From Alkalihalobacillus alcalophilus ATCC 27647 = CGMCC 1.3604 (GTDB lineage Bacteria; Bacillota; Bacilli; Bacillales; Bacillaceae_D), in NCBI RefSeq assembly GCF_000292245.2, contig NZ_ALPT02000021.1:1-56485 (forward strand): DNA of 56,485 nucleotides, written 5' to 3'. A model generated the notes under the pieces. The model saw nothing but the letters and a program-made list of their open reading frames with translations. It was not told the DNA's origin and searched no databases. This document shows positions 17,367 through 27,064 of the stretch, one piece after another; position 1 is the stretch's first letter; each line of letters opens with the position of its first letter. The position numbers and the translations under genes were made by a program.

Positions 17367-19430
17367 ATGTTTAAAAAAGCTTTCGGACAGTTACAACGTA
17401 TCGGAAAATCATTAATGTTACCGGTTGCGATTTTACCAGCTGCTGGTTTGCTGCTCGCATTCGGTAACGCCATGAGAAATCCAAATATGATTAACCTCAT
17501 GCCGTTTTTAGAGAATAACTTTTTTACAAGTTTGGCAACGATGATGGAATCGGCAGGTGGAATTATCTTTGACAACTTAGCCCTCATCTTTGCCCTTGGA
17601 GTGGCTGTTGGATTGACGAACGGTGCTGGAGTTGCGGCTTTAGCTGCCCTAGTAGGTTACCTCGTTATGAATGTAACGATGGGTGTTATGGGTGGTTTGA
17701 CCTTGGAGCAGGTTGTGGATGGAGGAGATCCTGCTCACGCACTCGTACTAGGTATTCCGACACTGCAAACTGGGGTATTCGGTGGTATTATTATCGGAGC
17801 TCTTGCTGCTTGGGCTTATAATAAATACTATGAAATAGAACTCCCTGCTTTCTTAGGGTTCTTTGCAGGGAAACGTTTTGTGCCGATTGTAACAGCGTTT
17901 TCAGCTTTCTTTATCGGGATCGCTTTATTCTTTGTATGGCCAACGATTCAGACAGGGATGAATATGTTTTCCCAGTTTTTGATGGAAGAAGCAATGGCGG
18001 TTGCGGTATTCTTCTTTGGTTTTATTAAACGACTATTAATTCCATTCGGGCTACATCATATTTTCCATGCACCGTTCTGGTTTGAATTTGGTACCTATCA
18101 GACTCTTGCTGGAAATATGGTATATGGAGATATGAATATTTTTTTCGCACAGCTTCGTGATGGGGTCGAAATTACAGCAGGGCACTTTATGGCCGGGGAA
18201 TTCCCGATTATGATGTTTGGACTTCCGGCAGCGGCACTTGCGATGTATCATCAAGCACGTCCAGAAAATAAAAAGTTAGTCGGTGGTTTATTAGGTTCGG
18301 CGGCTCTAACATCCTTTTTAACAGGAATTACAGAACCATTGGAATTCTCATTCTTATTCTTATCACCATTATTATTCTTTTTCCATGCTGTTTTAGATGG
18401 ATTATCATTTGTTATCCTTTATTTCCTTAACATCAATATGGGGTACACGTTCTCAGGTGGAGCGATCGACTTCATCTTATTTGGGGTCTTGCCAGGCCGT
18501 GAAGCTTGGTGGGTAGTCATTTTAGTTGGTCTAGTGTTTGCGGTTATTTATTATTTCCTTTTCACATTTATGATCAAGAAATTTAACTTAATGACACCAG
18601 GTCGTGAAAAGAATGATGATGCTGTAGAAGGAAATACGAAAAAAGGGAAAGCTGGAAAAGCTGAGCTACCTTTTAATGTGTTAAAAGCACTTGGTGGGAA
18701 AGAAAACTTAACACACTTAGATGCTTGTATTACCCGTCTTCGTGTTTCAGTTGCAGATATTGATAAAGTAGAAAAAGATCGTTTAAAAGAGCTTGGTGCA
18801 TCAGGGGTTATGCAAATTGATAAAAACATTCAGGCGATTTTCGGACCACGTTCAGAGACGATTAAAGGTCAAATTGAAGATATCATTGCGGGAAGAACAC
18901 CAGTACCTGAAGCAGAACCTGAAACGAAAAAGTCATCACCAACTGTTGAAGTATCAGCAGAAAACATTGAAGTCGCTGTACCGATGACTGGTGAAATTAA
19001 GGCGATTACAGAAGTACCAGACAAAATGTTTGCGGAAAAAATGATGGGTGACGGATTTGCGATCGATCCTTCGTTAGAAAACGGAATTATGACCGTGACA
19101 GCTCCTGCATCAGGAAAAATCGTTAACTTATTCCCAACGAAACATGCGATTGGACTTGAGACAGATAGCGGCAAGGAAATCCTAATTCATGTTGGGATCG
19201 ATACTGTCAATTTAAAAGGTAAAGGGTTTGAAGCCTTAATCGAACAAGGACAAACAGTCGAGCAAGGGCAACCATTACTAAAAGTTGATTTAGACATTGT
19301 GAAAAATGAAGCAACTTCTGCTGTAACGCCAATCGTCTTTACAAATTTAGCCGATGACGAGTATATCGTCATTGAAGAAGGCTCAGCAAAAGCAGGAGAA
19401 ACAAACCGTATTCGAATCGCCAAAAAATAA
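17367..19430 (+). CDS. ptsG: PTS glucose transporter EIICBA
   Basis: A 687-residue three-domain permease that imports and phosphorylates glucose. EIIC (about 1-410) has around ten membrane helices and the motif GITEPLEFSFLFLSP. EIIB (about 430-510) has the phosphocysteine in LTHLDACITRLRV. EIIA (about 540-687) has its phosphohistidine in EILIHVGIDTVNLKG. Order C-B-A is that of Bacillus PtsG. AAAGGAG precedes the ATG. Expression depends on the RAT/terminator leader just upstream and on glcT. Confidence 0.95.
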   Translation: MFKKAFGQLQRIGKSLMLPVAILPAAGLLLAFGNAMRNPNMINLMPFLENNFFTSLATMMESAGGIIFDNLALIFALGVAVGLTNGAGVAALAALVGYLVMNVTMGVMGGLTLEQVVDGGDPAHALVLGIPTLQTGVFGGIIIGALAAWAYNKYYEIELPAFLGFFAGKRFVPIVTAFSAFFIGIALFFVWPTIQTGMNMFSQFLMEEAMAVAVFFFGFIKRLLIPFGLHHIFHAPFWFEFGTYQTLAGNMVYGDMNIFFAQLRDGVEITAGHFMAGEFPIMMFGLPAAALAMYHQARPENKKLVGGLLGSAALTSFLTGITEPLEFSFLFLSPLLFFFHAVLDGLSFVILYFLNINMGYTFSGGAIDFILFGVLPGREAWWVVILVGLVFAVIYYFLFTFMIKKFNLMTPGREKNDDAVEGNTKKGKAGKAELPFNVLKALGGKENLTHLDACITRLRVSVADIDKVEKDRLKELGASGVMQIDKNIQAIFGPRSETIKGQIEDIIAGRTPVPEAEPETKKSSPTVEVSAENIEVAVPMTGEIKAITEVPDKMFAEKMMGDGFAIDPSLENGIMTVTAPASGKIVNLFPTKHAIGLETDSGKEILIHVGIDTVNLKGKGFEALIEQGQTVEQGQPLLKVDLDIVKNEATSAVTPIVFTNLADDEYIVIEEGSAKAGETNRIRIAKK

Positions 19431-19449
19431 CGATTTGATATGAGGGAGG

Positions 19450-19498
19450 AGACTTCTCAAATGGTCAGTTAATTTTGACCGTTTGAGGGGTCTTTTTT
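19450..19498 (+). terminator. Terminator of ptsG
   Basis: GACTTCTCAAATGGTCA pairs with TTGACCGTTTGAGGGGTC, then seven T residues. Confidence 0.9.
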
Positions 19499-19512
19499 TG
19501 TTGTTGGGTGTG

Positions 19513-19712
19513 GGTTTGGTAATGAAAATTGTGAGTTGTGGGGGTTAGGGTGTGAACCAATGAAGCCGAAAGCCATTGAATAAGAGCTACGAAGGGAATC
19601 AAAGAATGCCAATGAAGCCAAAAGCCATTGAATAAAAGCCACAAAGGGAATCAAAGACCACAATGAAGCCAAAAGCCATTGAATAAGAGCTGCAAAGGGA
19701 ATCAAAGGCCAC
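19513..19712. repeat. One diverged family-A unit plus three 51/52-bp units of a second repeat family (B)
   Basis: 19513-19558 carries GGTAATGAAA and GGTTAGGGTGTGAA, a diverged single copy of family A. Directly after it, three units start with AATGAAGCC at 19559, 19611 and 19662 (52, 51 and 51 bp). They share AAAGCCATTGAATAA and AAAGGGAATCAAAG and have no sequence resemblance to family A. On the minus strand they could read as 17-residue repeats (IPFAALIQWLLASL), but there is no ribosome site or plausible gene. Confidence 0.85.
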
Positions 19713-19740
19713 CAAAGAGGGCTAATAGGTAATTAAGAGC

Positions 19741-19784
19741 AAAAAAAGCCCCAAAAAGTTTGCCAAAAACTTTTCGGGGCTTTT
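19741..19784. terminator. Terminator of the bacillopeptidase gene (bidirectional)
   Basis: AAAAGCCCC and CGGGGCTTTT flank an inner AAAAAGTT/AACTTTT stem. T residues follow on both strands. Confidence 0.88.
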
Positions 19785-19796
19785 AAAATTTCAGTT

Positions 19797-22700
19797 TTAA
19801 TCAATATTCACATTCAATTTTCCTTCTGCGAGTTCGCGTGTTTCGTTTCCGAAGTCATCGACGACTTTTACTTCGATTTCGGCCCCTTCTACTTTCACGT
19901 TAGAGGTAGCGGTCCAATAACCGACGTAATAACCTTCCGATTCCTCACGCATTGGTAATTCATTTACATTTTGTACATTCGTAAGTGGCATTCGAATCGC
20001 AAATGTGGCTTCAAGTCCAGGCTCACTCGTGAATTCGATTTTAACAGTTTCACCGGCCTTTAAGTTTTTATCATCTGATGGAGTTAAGTCTGAAATGGTT
20101 GGAGCCGTAAATTTAGCTGTAATCGTGACGCTTGTCGAAGCTTCATTTCCAGCTAAATCGACTGCTGTTACATCAATCACATTCTCTCCTTCATCTAATA
20201 AAACTCGTTGAGAGAAAGAACCATCTTCATTGACGGCAACAGACTGTCCATTAACAATAACCTCATCAATATGATCATCTTCAGCTGTACCTGTGACGGT
20301 CGCTGTTTCACGATTTGTTTTTGAACCATCAACGGGCTCATCAATCGTTAATATCGGGTTTGTTTGATCAAGAATAACTGTTACAGCTTCAGATTCTGGA
20401 CCTACACCGACTTCAAGTAGAGCTTTGGCTGTAATTTCATTTTCTCCTTCTACTAAATCGAACTCTACTTCAAACTGTCCAGATTCATCTGTTGTCGTTT
20501 GAGCAACTTCTTCGCCATGGTTGTAAACGGCGACATCAAGTGATGGAGCTGATTCACCTGTTACAACAATGGACTCTTCATTTGTATAGGTTCCTGATTC
20601 TGGTGACGTAATGGTCGGAGCTGTTAATTCGTAGTCGACAAGAGCACGAATCATATAGTTTCCTTCTGCTAATGGTGTTTGTGACCAAGCTCCACCAACA
20701 TATTGCCAGCTACGTTCAGCGTTTGGACCGTCTTCATCGGTCGCAAGTCCAGGTGTATCTGGATTTGCGTGTTTTTGAATATAGACTAAGTAGAAGTCAC
20801 CATCTACTACTAATCCATAATCAGATAAATCAATTTCTGTCCAAGTACCATCACGATTAGCCGTAGCATCAATCGGATCTAGTAAACGATTTCCAGGAGT
20901 TCCGTCTGGTCCTGTTGAATCATAAACCGTTACTTGAAATTCGGTTCCACCAGGTACTGGCCATTCCGTATCCCAGAAGCGGAAGAGACCACCTGTTACC
21001 ATGGCTGAATCTTGACCTTCTTCTAAGGACATTCTGACAGCCCAACCGTTACCTGCATCAAAGAAGGCTCGAGCATTTTCAGCTGTTCCATCGTCATAGC
21101 CAATTTCAGCTCCATAGCCGATAAATGGCTCAAGAGTAAAGTCTTCAACGATCGTGTCTCCACCTGTCAGTGTTATTTCAACTTCGGCACTGTGGTACTG
21201 AGGAGCCAATACATATAATGTATACGTTCCTTCATAGGCGGATAAATTATATTGACCGTTTTCGTCTGTTTGTACCGGCACAACATTGGCATCTTCCATC
21301 AACATAAGAGTTGCATTCGTGATGGCCTCACCTGTTTGTTCATTCGTTACAGTCCCTGACACGTTTCCAGTCGGAATTTCTTCAAGGACAAAGTTAGCAA
21401 GGGCTTCTTCATCGTCAACGATTGAAACGGTTTGTTCGGATGAACGGAAACCATAGCTTTCGGCTCTTAATGTGAAGTCACCTTGTGCATGAAGAAGGCT
21501 ATATGAACCATCTGCAGGGTTTGTTGTCACCGAGCGACCTGTTTCCAATACATGAACATGTGCTTGTATTGGTAGTAAGGTTGGAGTTGGTTCTGGCTCT
21601 TCAGAATCGGGCTCTTCAATTGGTGGCTTTTTGCCGTCCTCACCGTCATCAGGTTTAATTTTTCCAGCATCAATTTTTTCTTTAATATAGTCAATTTTAT
21701 CAACAATCACTTGGACAACTTCGGTTACTTTTGATTTAATTCTCTTTAACGTATCATTAATAATAGAAGAGAATCCAAAACCAGTAACTGAATGAGTCGT
21801 TGTATTTCCATTGACTTTGTCACTTTCTTCTTTTGGCTGTTCAACGCCTAATTGAGCGGCAGATGAACCTGATGATTCTGATGTAATTGTGACATCATCA
21901 ATGTATAGGCCAGGGCGAACGACACTGAAATCAGTTGCTAAATTGTAAGCGACATAAAGGCGATCGCTGTCATACTCGGTTAAATCGATTTCAACATCCT
22001 CCCAATCTGATGACACTCCATTAAAACGAACTGCTTGTTCCCAATTTTCTTGGTCAGTAGAGATAAACACATGTCCGAAGTCATAGTTTAACTCAATATT
22101 GTACCAAGCTTTGAATTGTAAATAAGCTTCCTCACCATCGGTTAAATCAACCGGAGGCATTATTAGAGTCATATTGGCGTCGTTAGGGTAATCTGCTTCT
22201 AAGTCTGTACCATAAACTTTTTCACCAGAGGCTGCTGCGCTAGGACCAGACTGTGGCACACCCCATTCCCATACATCATTTGCTCCATAGGAATACCAAC
22301 CTACTGGATATTCTTCAAAGTCTTCGAAATATCCAACGGAAATACCTGGTGTGATGGATACTTCATAAATTTCACTTTCTGTTGTTAAGCCAACAAAATC
22401 AGTAACGACGATTTGATATTCAAGGGTATTACCAGAAATATCATCGCCTGGAATCGTTGCCGTATAAGTTCCTTCGAGGTGATTTCCTGAAAGGAGTTCT
22501 GCTTCAAGTGTTGTCCAGTCTCCGTCCACTTCATAACGAACCTCAACACTTGTTACACTGACATTATCTTTTGCAACAATGGCAAGTGGTAAATCCATAT
22601 GAGAATAAGATTCAGATGGGCTCGTATGTTCAAAGCTAGGAGGTTCTGAATCGTCCCCCTCCTTTGCGACTTGACCACTTACATAACCGAGACCTGAAAC

Positions 22701-24224
22701 GACAGAAGATACGGCGTCAAAAGCGTTGACTAATCCGTAACCATAACCGTGGTTAGGAGTAGTTGGATACTCGGCATTTGTCATTGGAATCGTTGTTTCA
22801 AGCATAATTTCTTCCAGTTGATCAACGGTTAAGGAAGAGTCAGCTTGTAATAATAAGGAAACGACTCCGGCTACATGTGGAGAAGCCATTGAGGTACCAT
22901 TATATCCACCTTGATAGTTACTTCCAGGTACGGCAGAACGGATATTGACACCTGGTGCACTTAAGTCAGGTTTGATTTCATCATATGGTGATGGACCTCT
23001 TAGTGAAAATCCAGCAAGGTTATCACCAATATCTGTTGCCCCCGCTGCAAATGATTCTGGGTAGTTCGCAGGTACGGCTACTGAACCAGGGCCACCAGGG
23101 TTAAATAGGGTAGTATTACCTGCCGCGAATTGAGGGAAAATGCCAGCCGCACGCCAGTTTTGAACCATTTCGCGATACCATTCATTTAAGCCCGGTCCGC
23201 CCCCCCATGAATTGTTGACAACATCTGGAGCCATGTCTGGACGTGGGTTTCCATCAGCATCAGTTGGAGCTAAAATCCATTCACCAGCGGCTAGTAAATC
23301 ACGGTCTGTTCCACCGGCAGCAGTAAATGCTTTTACTCCAATCCATTGTGCACCAGGTGCAACGCCAATCGCATTTGAACCATCGGGCTCAACCCCAACC
23401 ATTGTTCCGGTTACATGTGTTCCATGCCCGTCGTCATCATATGGAGTCGATTCACCAGCGGTAGCATCAAACCAACTAAACTGGTGCTCTGGGTTATTAG
23501 GATCGGTTGGGTCATAACCACGGTATTGTTCAATTAAAGCAGGGTGATCCCATTGAACACCTGTATCGATCGTCGCAACGACAGTACCTGAGCCATCGAT
23601 ACCCATATTCCAAACTTCTGGGGCACCGACTCGTTCAATATTCCATTCAATTGAGCTTGTTTCTATTTCTTCAGGAGTTGATTCTGAGGTTTGTGTAGGG
23701 GTCATTAGTTGTCTTGTTTCATTTGGAAGTACTTTTGCTACTTCAGGACGAGTAGCAAGCTCTTTCATAACCTCTTCGGTTGCTGTTACAGCAAGAGCAT
23801 TGACAATATAGAAGGATTCATAATCTTGAACAGATTTTGTTTCCTTTTGTTTTTCTAACCAATTAAGTATTTCATGCTGTGTTTCCATACTCGTAGCCTT
23901 TAAATGAGAAACAACAGCGGAGCGTTGCATTAATTTCTCTTGTGAAGGAGAAGCTTTTTGTTGGGTAGCTATAGACATCGCATCTTCTGCGATTTTCATC
24001 GTATCTACTTGTTCATCTAGTTTGACTAAAAAAGTAACATATTCTTCTTTTTCAAATTCAGAAAGCAGTCGATTACTAATTTTTTCTTGGACAGATGCAC
24101 TATCTTTGACAGAAGTATGTGGTGAACGGTTTGTCTCAGCCAATGCGTGATAAGGTGTTAACATGGAGAAAATAAGAAGTGATGCTAATAGGATAAGGAT
24201 GAATCGGTTCTTCTGAAATTTCAT
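19797..24224 (-). CDS. bpr: Bacillopeptidase F-type S8 serine protease
   Basis: A 1475-residue secreted subtilisin-family protease. Residues 1-29 are a signal peptide ending ALA. About 45-185 is the inhibitor-like propeptide. The catalytic domain has D220 (ATIDTGVQW), H267 (DGHGTHV), oxyanion N370 and S445 (NGTSMASPHVAG). Then come a jelly-roll-like domain (from FEDFEEYPVGWY), a lysine-rich linker with a PEEPDSEEPEP-like stretch, two carboxypeptidase-regulatory-like repeats (from IQAHVHVLETG and GNVSGTVTNEQTG) and two tandem Ig-like domains (TSPESGTYTNEES and IDEPVDGSKTNRET). Length and order fit bacillopeptidase F. The low pI suits a protein secreted into alkaline medium. It is monocistronic. 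Confidence 0.9.
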   Translation of the reverse strand: MKFQKNRFILILLASLLIFSMLTPYHALAETNRSPHTSVKDSASVQEKISNRLLSEFEKEEYVTFLVKLDEQVDTMKIAEDAMSIATQQKASPSQEKLMQRSAVVSHLKATSMETQHEILNWLEKQKETKSVQDYESFYIVNALAVTATEEVMKELATRPEVAKVLPNETRQLMTPTQTSESTPEEIETSSIEWNIERVGAPEVWNMGIDGSGTVVATIDTGVQWDHPALIEQYRGYDPTDPNNPEHQFSWFDATAGESTPYDDDGHGTHVTGTMVGVEPDGSNAIGVAPGAQWIGVKAFTAAGGTDRDLLAAGEWILAPTDADGNPRPDMAPDVVNNSWGGGPGLNEWYREMVQNWRAAGIFPQFAAGNTTLFNPGGPGSVAVPANYPESFAAGATDIGDNLAGFSLRGPSPYDEIKPDLSAPGVNIRSAVPGSNYQGGYNGTSMASPHVAGVVSLLLQADSSLTVDQLEEIMLETTIPMTNAEYPTTPNHGYGYGLVNAFDAVSSVVSGLGYVSGQVAKEGDDSEPPSFEHTSPSESYSHMDLPLAIVAKDNVSVTSVEVRYEVDGDWTTLEAELLSGNHLEGTYTATIPGDDISGNTLEYQIVVTDFVGLTTESEIYEVSITPGISVGYFEDFEEYPVGWYSYGANDVWEWGVPQSGPSAAASGEKVYGTDLEADYPNDANMTLIMPPVDLTDGEEAYLQFKAWYNIELNYDFGHVFISTDQENWEQAVRFNGVSSDWEDVEIDLTEYDSDRLYVAYNLATDFSVVRPGLYIDDVTITSESSGSSAAQLGVEQPKEESDKVNGNTTTHSVTGFGFSSIINDTLKRIKSKVTEVVQVIVDKIDYIKEKIDAGKIKPDDGEDGKKPPIEEPDSEEPEPTPTLLPIQAHVHVLETGRSVTTNPADGSYSLLHAQGDFTLRAESYGFRSSEQTVSIVDDEEALANFVLEEIPTGNVSGTVTNEQTGEAITNATLMLMEDANVVPVQTDENGQYNLSAYEGTYTLYVLAPQYHSAEVEITLTGGDTIVEDFTLEPFIGYGAEIGYDDGTAENARAFFDAGNGWAVRMSLEEGQDSAMVTGGLFRFWDTEWPVPGGTEFQVTVYDSTGPDGTPGNRLLDPIDATANRDGTWTEIDLSDYGLVVDGDFYLVYIQKHANPDTPGLATDEDGPNAERSWQYVGGAWSQTPLAEGNYMIRALVDYELTAPTITSPESGTYTNEESIVVTGESAPSLDVAVYNHGEEVAQTTTDESGQFEVEFDLVEGENEITAKALLEVGVGPESEAVTVILDQTNPILTIDEPVDGSKTNRETATVTGTAEDDHIDEVIVNGQSVAVNEDGSFSQRVLLDEGENVIDVTAVDLAGNEASTSVTITAKFTAPTISDLTPSDDKNLKAGETVKIEFTSEPGLEATFAIRMPLTNVQNVNELPMREESEGYYVGYWTATSNVKVEGAEIEVKVVDDFGNETRELAEGKLNVNID

Positions 24225-24621
24225 TTACATATTCCACCTCTTCTTCATTATTTGGTAAAAAGCGACTCGACCTTCACCTCCTAAAAAGAAATTTGTAATA
24301 ATATGTAAGTATCATAGTTGTTTTTTTATCTTAATCTATCAAAACATGAAAGAAAATAGCATTTCCTATATTTACTAAAAAAGTAATTGGTAGAAATTTT
24401 TCTAACTAGTACGTAATGATTAGGAGAGCGAAATATTAGATAGTCTAATTAGGAGGAATTATACGGGTCGAAATTAATTAATATGAAAAACTATGATAAA
24501 AACAGGAATCAATCTTGGATAGATTTAAAAGATCATGATTTTTATTAAAAAAAGTAGTTTGAAACGTAAAGAATGGTGGAAAAGAAGTGTAGTTAAGAAA
24601 ACAAAAACGGAGGACTTCCAT
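24225..24621. other. Intergenic region between divergent genes
   Basis: AT-rich DNA holding the 5' regions of the protease and of the small membrane protein. GGAGG at about 24452 has no reading frame after it. A 21-codon frame starting at ATG 24483 (MKNYDKNRNQSWIDL) has no ribosome site. I see no clear promoter, RNA or repeat. Confidence 0.5.
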
Positions 24622-25089
24622 ATGACAAGACAAATTGTAAGTTCCATTATGATATTATTTGTGGCCTTTGTTATTGGGTATGATATTTTAACGATGGATG
24701 CGAGGGAATTAGAGCATAACCGCTATGATAATAACATTGATTATGGAATGGATTTATTTGTAGAGTTTGATGGGAGTGTGATGAAGGTAAGTGCTGATGG
24801 AGAAAATAATGAGCGATTAGTGTTTGGTCCAAAGGTTTCCTCTTATCAAAAATTTTGGCGAATGCGCTTATTTGAAACAGATAAAATAATCGGTACCGAA
24901 ACATTTATAAATCAGGAGCTTGTCATTGAGCATAGGGATGACAACGAAACAGAACAATCATTATTAAGTTGGTTAGAGGAACAAGAGGATGTCATTATTT
25001 TAAATAAAGACGGCATTTTAGTGAAAGAGGAACAAATAAGAGGGCACCTTTTTAGTCTGTTAGTGAGTAGCGATGATATCGACAACTAG
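24622..25089 (+). CDS. Hypothetical membrane-anchored protein
   Basis: I do not recognise this family. From ATG 24622 (GGAGG eight bases upstream) it has 155 residues: one N-terminal membrane helix (IVSSIMILFVAFVIGYDILT), then a charged, probably extracytoplasmic part rich in Asp, Glu and Asn. An in-frame ATG at 24535 would add a basic stretch (KRKEWWKRS) but lacks a ribosome site. It is a single gene ending in a strong terminator and divergent from the protease gene. No catalytic motif is visible. Confidence 0.6.
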   Translation: MTRQIVSSIMILFVAFVIGYDILTMDARELEHNRYDNNIDYGMDLFVEFDGSVMKVSADGENNERLVFGPKVSSYQKFWRMRLFETDKIIGTETFINQELVIEHRDDNETEQSLLSWLEEQEDVIILNKDGILVKEEQIRGHLFSLLVSSDDIDN

Positions 25090-25156
25090 TTTTGTTGTTT
25101 GTAAGGATAAGGGGAGAGCATAAAAGAGACGGGAACAAAACTCTCCTCTGATACGA

Positions 25157-25199
25157 AAAGCCGGTAACATTTTACAATGAGTAAAATGTTACCGGCTTT
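25157..25199 (+). terminator. Strong hairpin terminator
   Basis: A perfect 19-bp stem: AAAGCCGGTAACATTTTAC (25157-25175) with its complement at 25181-25199 and an AATGA loop. The T run after it is weak on the plus strand. Confidence 0.85.
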
Positions 25200-25239
25200 C
25201 GTTCTAGTTCTTGGAACTGTAGTGGATGGCGATGAATGG

Positions 25240-25690
25240 CGTTCTACTCATCGCTCCCGAAAATCATGCTCCGCGTCCTGGAGGGCACTGAAAAAGTCCT
25301 AACGTTAGAATATGGCTTATCATTTTGCTTTACTCCACTCGCTGCATGCCCTACGCGTTCCGCGGGTGAGTCGGGAGCCTCCTCGCTTAACGCTTGCGGG
25401 GTCTCCCGTTCCTCACTAGTCCCGCAGGAGTCTCCGGGCATTCCGCTCGTTCCGTTTTGGTCAAAGAAAAACCAGTCGAAGCCATAATTGATCATCTAAT
25501 GAATCACCTAATCGGTTGAGATTCTTCCCAGTTAAAGGTTAGGATGAGACATTTTCAGTTGCCTTCGCGTCCTGTGGGGTGGCACCGAACTAACTAGTTT
25601 CACTAGTGGATTTCGGCCTGCCACTAGATCCCACGGGAGTCTCCGCATGACTCGTCCGCTAGGGCTTAGGGAAATCTCCGTTTTTATACT
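25240..25690. repeat. GC-rich structured intergenic repeat, two degenerate copies
   Basis: The base composition jumps to GC-rich. Copy 1 (about 25240-25470) has GGGCACTGAAAAAGTCCT, then CGCGTTCCGCGGGTGAGTC and GCGGGGTCTCC facing CCCGCAGGAGTCTCC. Copy 2 (about 25540-25690) has TTTTCAGTTGCCTTCGCGTC, a CACTAGTGGATTTCGG stretch and CCCACGGGAGTCTCCGC. The GCGGG/CCCGC halves can fold on themselves. It resembles a dispersed non-coding repeat I know from Bacillaceae genomes. A decayed relative may be at 50165-50323. Confidence 0.6.
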
Positions 25691-25835
25691 TGTAGGTAAT
25701 AGCGTGTAGTGACAAAATTCAAAACGGATAAATATGGAACCGAAAAACAACTAATATATGTTATTTGGACTTGTTTTCTACTTTCTATAGCTAGTTATGT
25801 CCCAGCCTCTCTTCTTTATTTTAATGGACATTTTG

Positions 25836-26057
25836 TTATTTATTATCATTTTCGTTATTGCTTTGTTGCATCTTTTTTATTATTTTTCGTAATTGGAAAT
25901 AACGGATCGCTAAGAAATAATCAAACGCAGCGAAGCCCATTAGAAGAATCGTCCAAACATCCCAACCTGACATATTGACACTTCTAATCGCTAGCATAAT
26001 GAAGAGTGTTCCCATTGAAAAATAAATAATTGATATCGTTAAAGGTGAAAATCTCAT
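25836..26057 (-). CDS. ydiK: YdiK-like small membrane protein (DUF4305)
   Basis: A 73-residue protein with two membrane helices (SIIYFSMGTLFIMLAI and VWTILLMGFAAFDYFLAIRYF) and a short charged tail. Its position beside the CPBP gene and groES is that of B. subtilis ydiK. Its start overlaps the end of ydiL by four bases, so the two are co-translated. Its molecular role is not known. Confidence 0.8.
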   Translation of the reverse strand: MRFSPLTISIIYFSMGTLFIMLAIRSVNMSGWDVWTILLMGFAAFDYFLAIRYFQLRKIIKKMQQSNNENDNK

Positions 26058-26779
26058 AAAAGTCCTCCAATAAATAAAGCCGCTTGATTAAGTGATTCTT
26101 GCTGCTCTAATAGTTCGTTGATAAAATCGCCAAGGAGAAGGTTGAGAATGACGGCGATTGTATTAATAGCAATATGGGCAATAATAGGAACGAGTATGCG
26201 TTTTGTTTTGACATATAAATAAGCAAAGACAAAACCCATTGCCGTATAAATAAGTAAATGGCTAAAGTCAAAATGGACCGCAGCAAAAATAATTGAGCTT
26301 AATACGGCTGCAATTGGGAAATTAAATCGTTTATAAAGTGCTCCAAAAATAATCATCCGAAAAATAATCTCTTCTAAAATCGGTCCAATGATTGAGACAA
26401 TTAGGATCATGAATGGAAAGGATTCAATCATCGCAATGATTTCAGCTGTATTTTCCGAACCGGGTTCAATTCCAAGAACCATTTGTTCCACAATATTAGC
26501 AAGGATTTGACCACCATAAGCCATTAAAATCCCTAGTAATGACCATCCAACCGCCTGCCAACGTGTCGAACGACCTGGGGTGTTATGGCGATTTTTCATA
26601 TCTGGTCTAAGTAAAAATAAGATAATGATTAACCCTAAAGAAAAGGAAATAATATTTGCTAATCCAGCAGCTGGCCCTTCCTCAAGACCTGAGAATAGAA
26701 GAAATCTGGCGATCGGAATCGCTGCAAGTTGGGCAACTAGTATGTATGTAAGGATTACGAACCAATAGCGTTTTGTCAT
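26054..26779 (-). CDS. ydiL: CPBP family intramembrane metalloprotease, YdiL-like
   Basis: A 241-residue polytopic protein with the CPBP (Abi / Rce1-like) motifs: EE and R in PILEEIIFRMIIFGAL, F and H in FAAVHFDF, and the last His/Asn motif in AHIAINTIAVIL. These are the predicted glutamate and histidine residues of intramembrane proteases. It has about eight helices. It is divergent from groESL and coupled to ydiK. The substrate is unknown. Confidence 0.88.
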   Translation of the reverse strand: MTKRYWFVILTYILVAQLAAIPIARFLLFSGLEEGPAAGLANIISFSLGLIIILFLLRPDMKNRHNTPGRSTRWQAVGWSLLGILMAYGGQILANIVEQMVLGIEPGSENTAEIIAMIESFPFMILIVSIIGPILEEIIFRMIIFGALYKRFNFPIAAVLSSIIFAAVHFDFSHLLIYTAMGFVFAYLYVKTKRILVPIIAHIAINTIAVILNLLLGDFINELLEQQESLNQAALFIGGLL

Positions 26780-26953
26780 TTAAAGTCTCCTTTATTCATG
26801 TTTCCTCCATTTATATTACCACAGCTCTTCATTTATCGCAGAAGATAACTCTTCTCTCTATTATTTTTCTATCAATGAGTGGTTTTAATACAGGAATGAA
26901 GAGATATGACGAAAATTATCGAGAAAAAAAGCAGAAAATCTAACGCAAAATAC

Positions 26954-27019
26954 TTGCAAAAGGTGGATTGAATGATTATTATAATAATTGTGTTAGCACT
27001 CATATGCAACGAGTGCTAA
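26954..27019 (+). promoter_or_regulatory. groESL promoter and CIRCE operator
   Basis: TTGCAA (26954-26959) and TATTAT (26977-26982) are 17 bases apart. The CIRCE inverted repeat follows at 26993-27019: TTAGCACTC, nine bases, GAGTGCTAA, perfect in both arms. HrcA, encoded elsewhere, would bind it and repress groESL in the absence of stress. Confidence 0.97.
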
Positions 27020-27064
27020 TAATAAAACTATTACATATTATCTACTTGAAGGAGGTTGTTTTCC

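Noticed and set aside
25709..25978. Plus-strand frame of 89 codons opposite ydiK
   Set aside because: It overlaps ydiK antisense, has no ribosome site and no recognisable family.
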